A stretch of 7,270 nucleotides of DNA from Clostridiales bacterium. Its GTDB lineage: Bacteria; Bacillota; Clostridia; Christensenellales; UBA1242. The DNA lies in assembly GCA_918241715.1 (NCBI GenBank), contig CAKJYB010000032.1:1-7270 (forward strand). Direction: 5' to 3'. Shown here piece after piece: positions 7,066 through 7,270 of this stretch; position 1 is the first letter of the stretch, and each line of letters opens with the position of its first letter. Both the position numbers and the translations under genes were made by a program. Below the pieces are notes generated by a model. That model saw nothing but the letters and a program-made list of their open reading frames with translations. It was not told the DNA's origin and did no database searches.

Positions 7066-7094
7066 AGTATAGCATACAAAAAACTGCAAAACAA
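7066..7094 (-). promoter_or_regulatory. Extended -10 promoter of the hypothetical gene
   Basis: On the minus strand TTGTTT (7089-7094), a 17-base spacer and TATACT (7066-7071) are joined by TGC directly before the -10 (7072-7074), making an extended -10 element. The predicted start is near 7059, about 13 bases before the ATG at 7046 and just before AAGGAG (7052-7057). Confidence 0.6.
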
Positions 7095-7126
7095 CCAAAA
7101 TGGAAAAGAAAGGCACAAGCAGAAAT

Positions 7127-7152
7127 AAAAAAAGTAGTAAACAAATTACTAC
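7127..7152 (-). terminator. Intrinsic terminator of a minus-strand transcript from beyond the right edge
   Basis: On the minus strand the stem GTAGTAA / TTACTAC (7 bp perfect, arms 7146-7152 and 7134-7140) has a TTTGT loop and runs straight into seven T (7127-7133). The + strand has no T tract. It lies between the hypothetical gene's promoter and the hairpin-rich edge, so it should end a transcript that enters from the right. Confidence 0.75.
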
Positions 7153-7158
7153 ATAAGT

Positions 7159-7270
7159 ATGTGGTGCGAGTGGGGCGACACGTTAAGAAAATGTGCCGTT
7201 GTGCACATTTTTAGTCAAAGCCGAGCAAGTCTTTGCTCCGGAGGGACGAAAGTCCCACCTAAAATGACCG
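7159..7270. other. GC-richer hairpin cluster, possible structured RNA or dispersed repeat (cut by window edge)
   Basis: These 112 bases are about 51% G+C by hand count, well above the rest of the window. They hold three perfect hairpins in a row. The first is AAAATGTGC / GCACATTTT (7188-7196, 7203-7211; 6-base loop). The second is GAGCAA / TTGCTC (7223-7228, 7233-7238; 4-base loop), extendable by two pairs with a one-base bulge. The third is GGGAC / GTCCC (7243-7247, 7252-7256), closed on the + strand by a GAAA tetraloop of GNRA type. TTTTAG (7209-7214) can pair with CTAAAA (7259-7264) around the last two hairpins, in partial competition with the first. The GNRA loop favours + sense, but the nearest terminator is on the minus strand. 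Alternatives are the 3' part of a minus-strand RNA, a 3' untranslated region, a short dispersed palindromic repeat, or the tail of a minus-strand gene whose frame would end at TAA 7183-7185. I cannot name a known RNA family. Confidence 0.5.

Noticed and set aside
7188..7211. Hairpin AAAATGTGC/GCACATTTT as a plus-strand terminator
   Set aside because: The run after the stem is only TTTTT then AG, mostly part of the stem, and no plus-strand gene ends there.
7183..7269. Minus-strand frame open from the right edge to TAA at 7183-7185, as the tail of a protein gene
   Set aside because: Only about 28 codons are visible and they match no family I know. The terminator placement would fit, so it is kept as an alternative under the hairpin cluster, not as a gene.
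7159..7270. Plus-strand frame starting ATG at 7159 and open to the right edge
   Set aside because: There is no ribosome binding site before the ATG, more than one other frame is also open over this short GC-rich stretch, and the hairpins explain its composition better.
1..7270. CRISPR array, tRNA or rRNA gene, insertion sequence or toxin-antitoxin pair
   Set aside because: I saw no regularly spaced direct repeats, no tRNA T-arm/CCA pattern, no conserved rRNA segments, and no transposase or small toxin-antitoxin gene pair on either strand.
7159..7270. Part of RNase P RNA, tmRNA, SRP RNA or 5S rRNA
   Set aside because: None of the conserved core segments of these RNAs that I know is present. 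The GGAGGGACGAAAGUCCC stretch only superficially recalls the RNase P P4 region and is a simple hairpin.

Overview
The window looks like a chromosomal segment of a low-GC, Gram-positive-type bacterium, probably an uncultured Bacillota/Clostridia-like lineage. The reasons are AT-rich third positions, strong AGGAGG-type ribosome binding sites, hairpin-plus-T-tract terminators, TAA stops in all five protein genes, a lipoprotein binding protein with its own lipobox, and a membrane-anchored surface protein with GLUG-like and Listeria-Bacteroides-type repeats. The standard bacterial code fits. No species is assigned.

Layout, left to right: (1) the 3' part of a large surface protein gene (+), entering from outside the window. 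It ends in a transmembrane anchor and a glycine/aromatic cytoplasmic tail. (2) A bidirectional terminator shared with a convergent gene for a NMT1/SsuA-type ABC-transporter solute-binding lipoprotein (-). (3) A 132-base divergent intergenic region with a good promoter for valS (+) and a weaker one for the lipoprotein. (4) valS, complete, with catalytic, editing, zinc-finger, anticodon-binding and C-terminal coiled-coil parts. (5) A second bidirectional terminator shared with a convergent S51-type (dipeptidase E-like) peptidase gene (-). (6) An AT-rich inverted repeat, then an unrecognised 198-residue protein gene (-) with its own extended -10 promoter. (7) A minus-strand terminator for a transcript arriving from beyond the right edge, then about 110 bases of clearly higher GC (about 51% by hand count) holding three perfect hairpins that none of the protein genes explains.

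The genes do not form an obvious pathway. They look like mostly single-gene transcription units: translation (valS), nutrient capture (binding protein), peptide turnover (S51 peptidase) and cell surface (repeat protein). Each of the four complete genes has a candidate -10 box so close to its Shine-Dalgarno site that leaders would be only about 12-17 bases. No convincing new defence or mobile system is visible. The best candidate for something undescribed is the hairpin cluster at the right edge, which is cut by the window.
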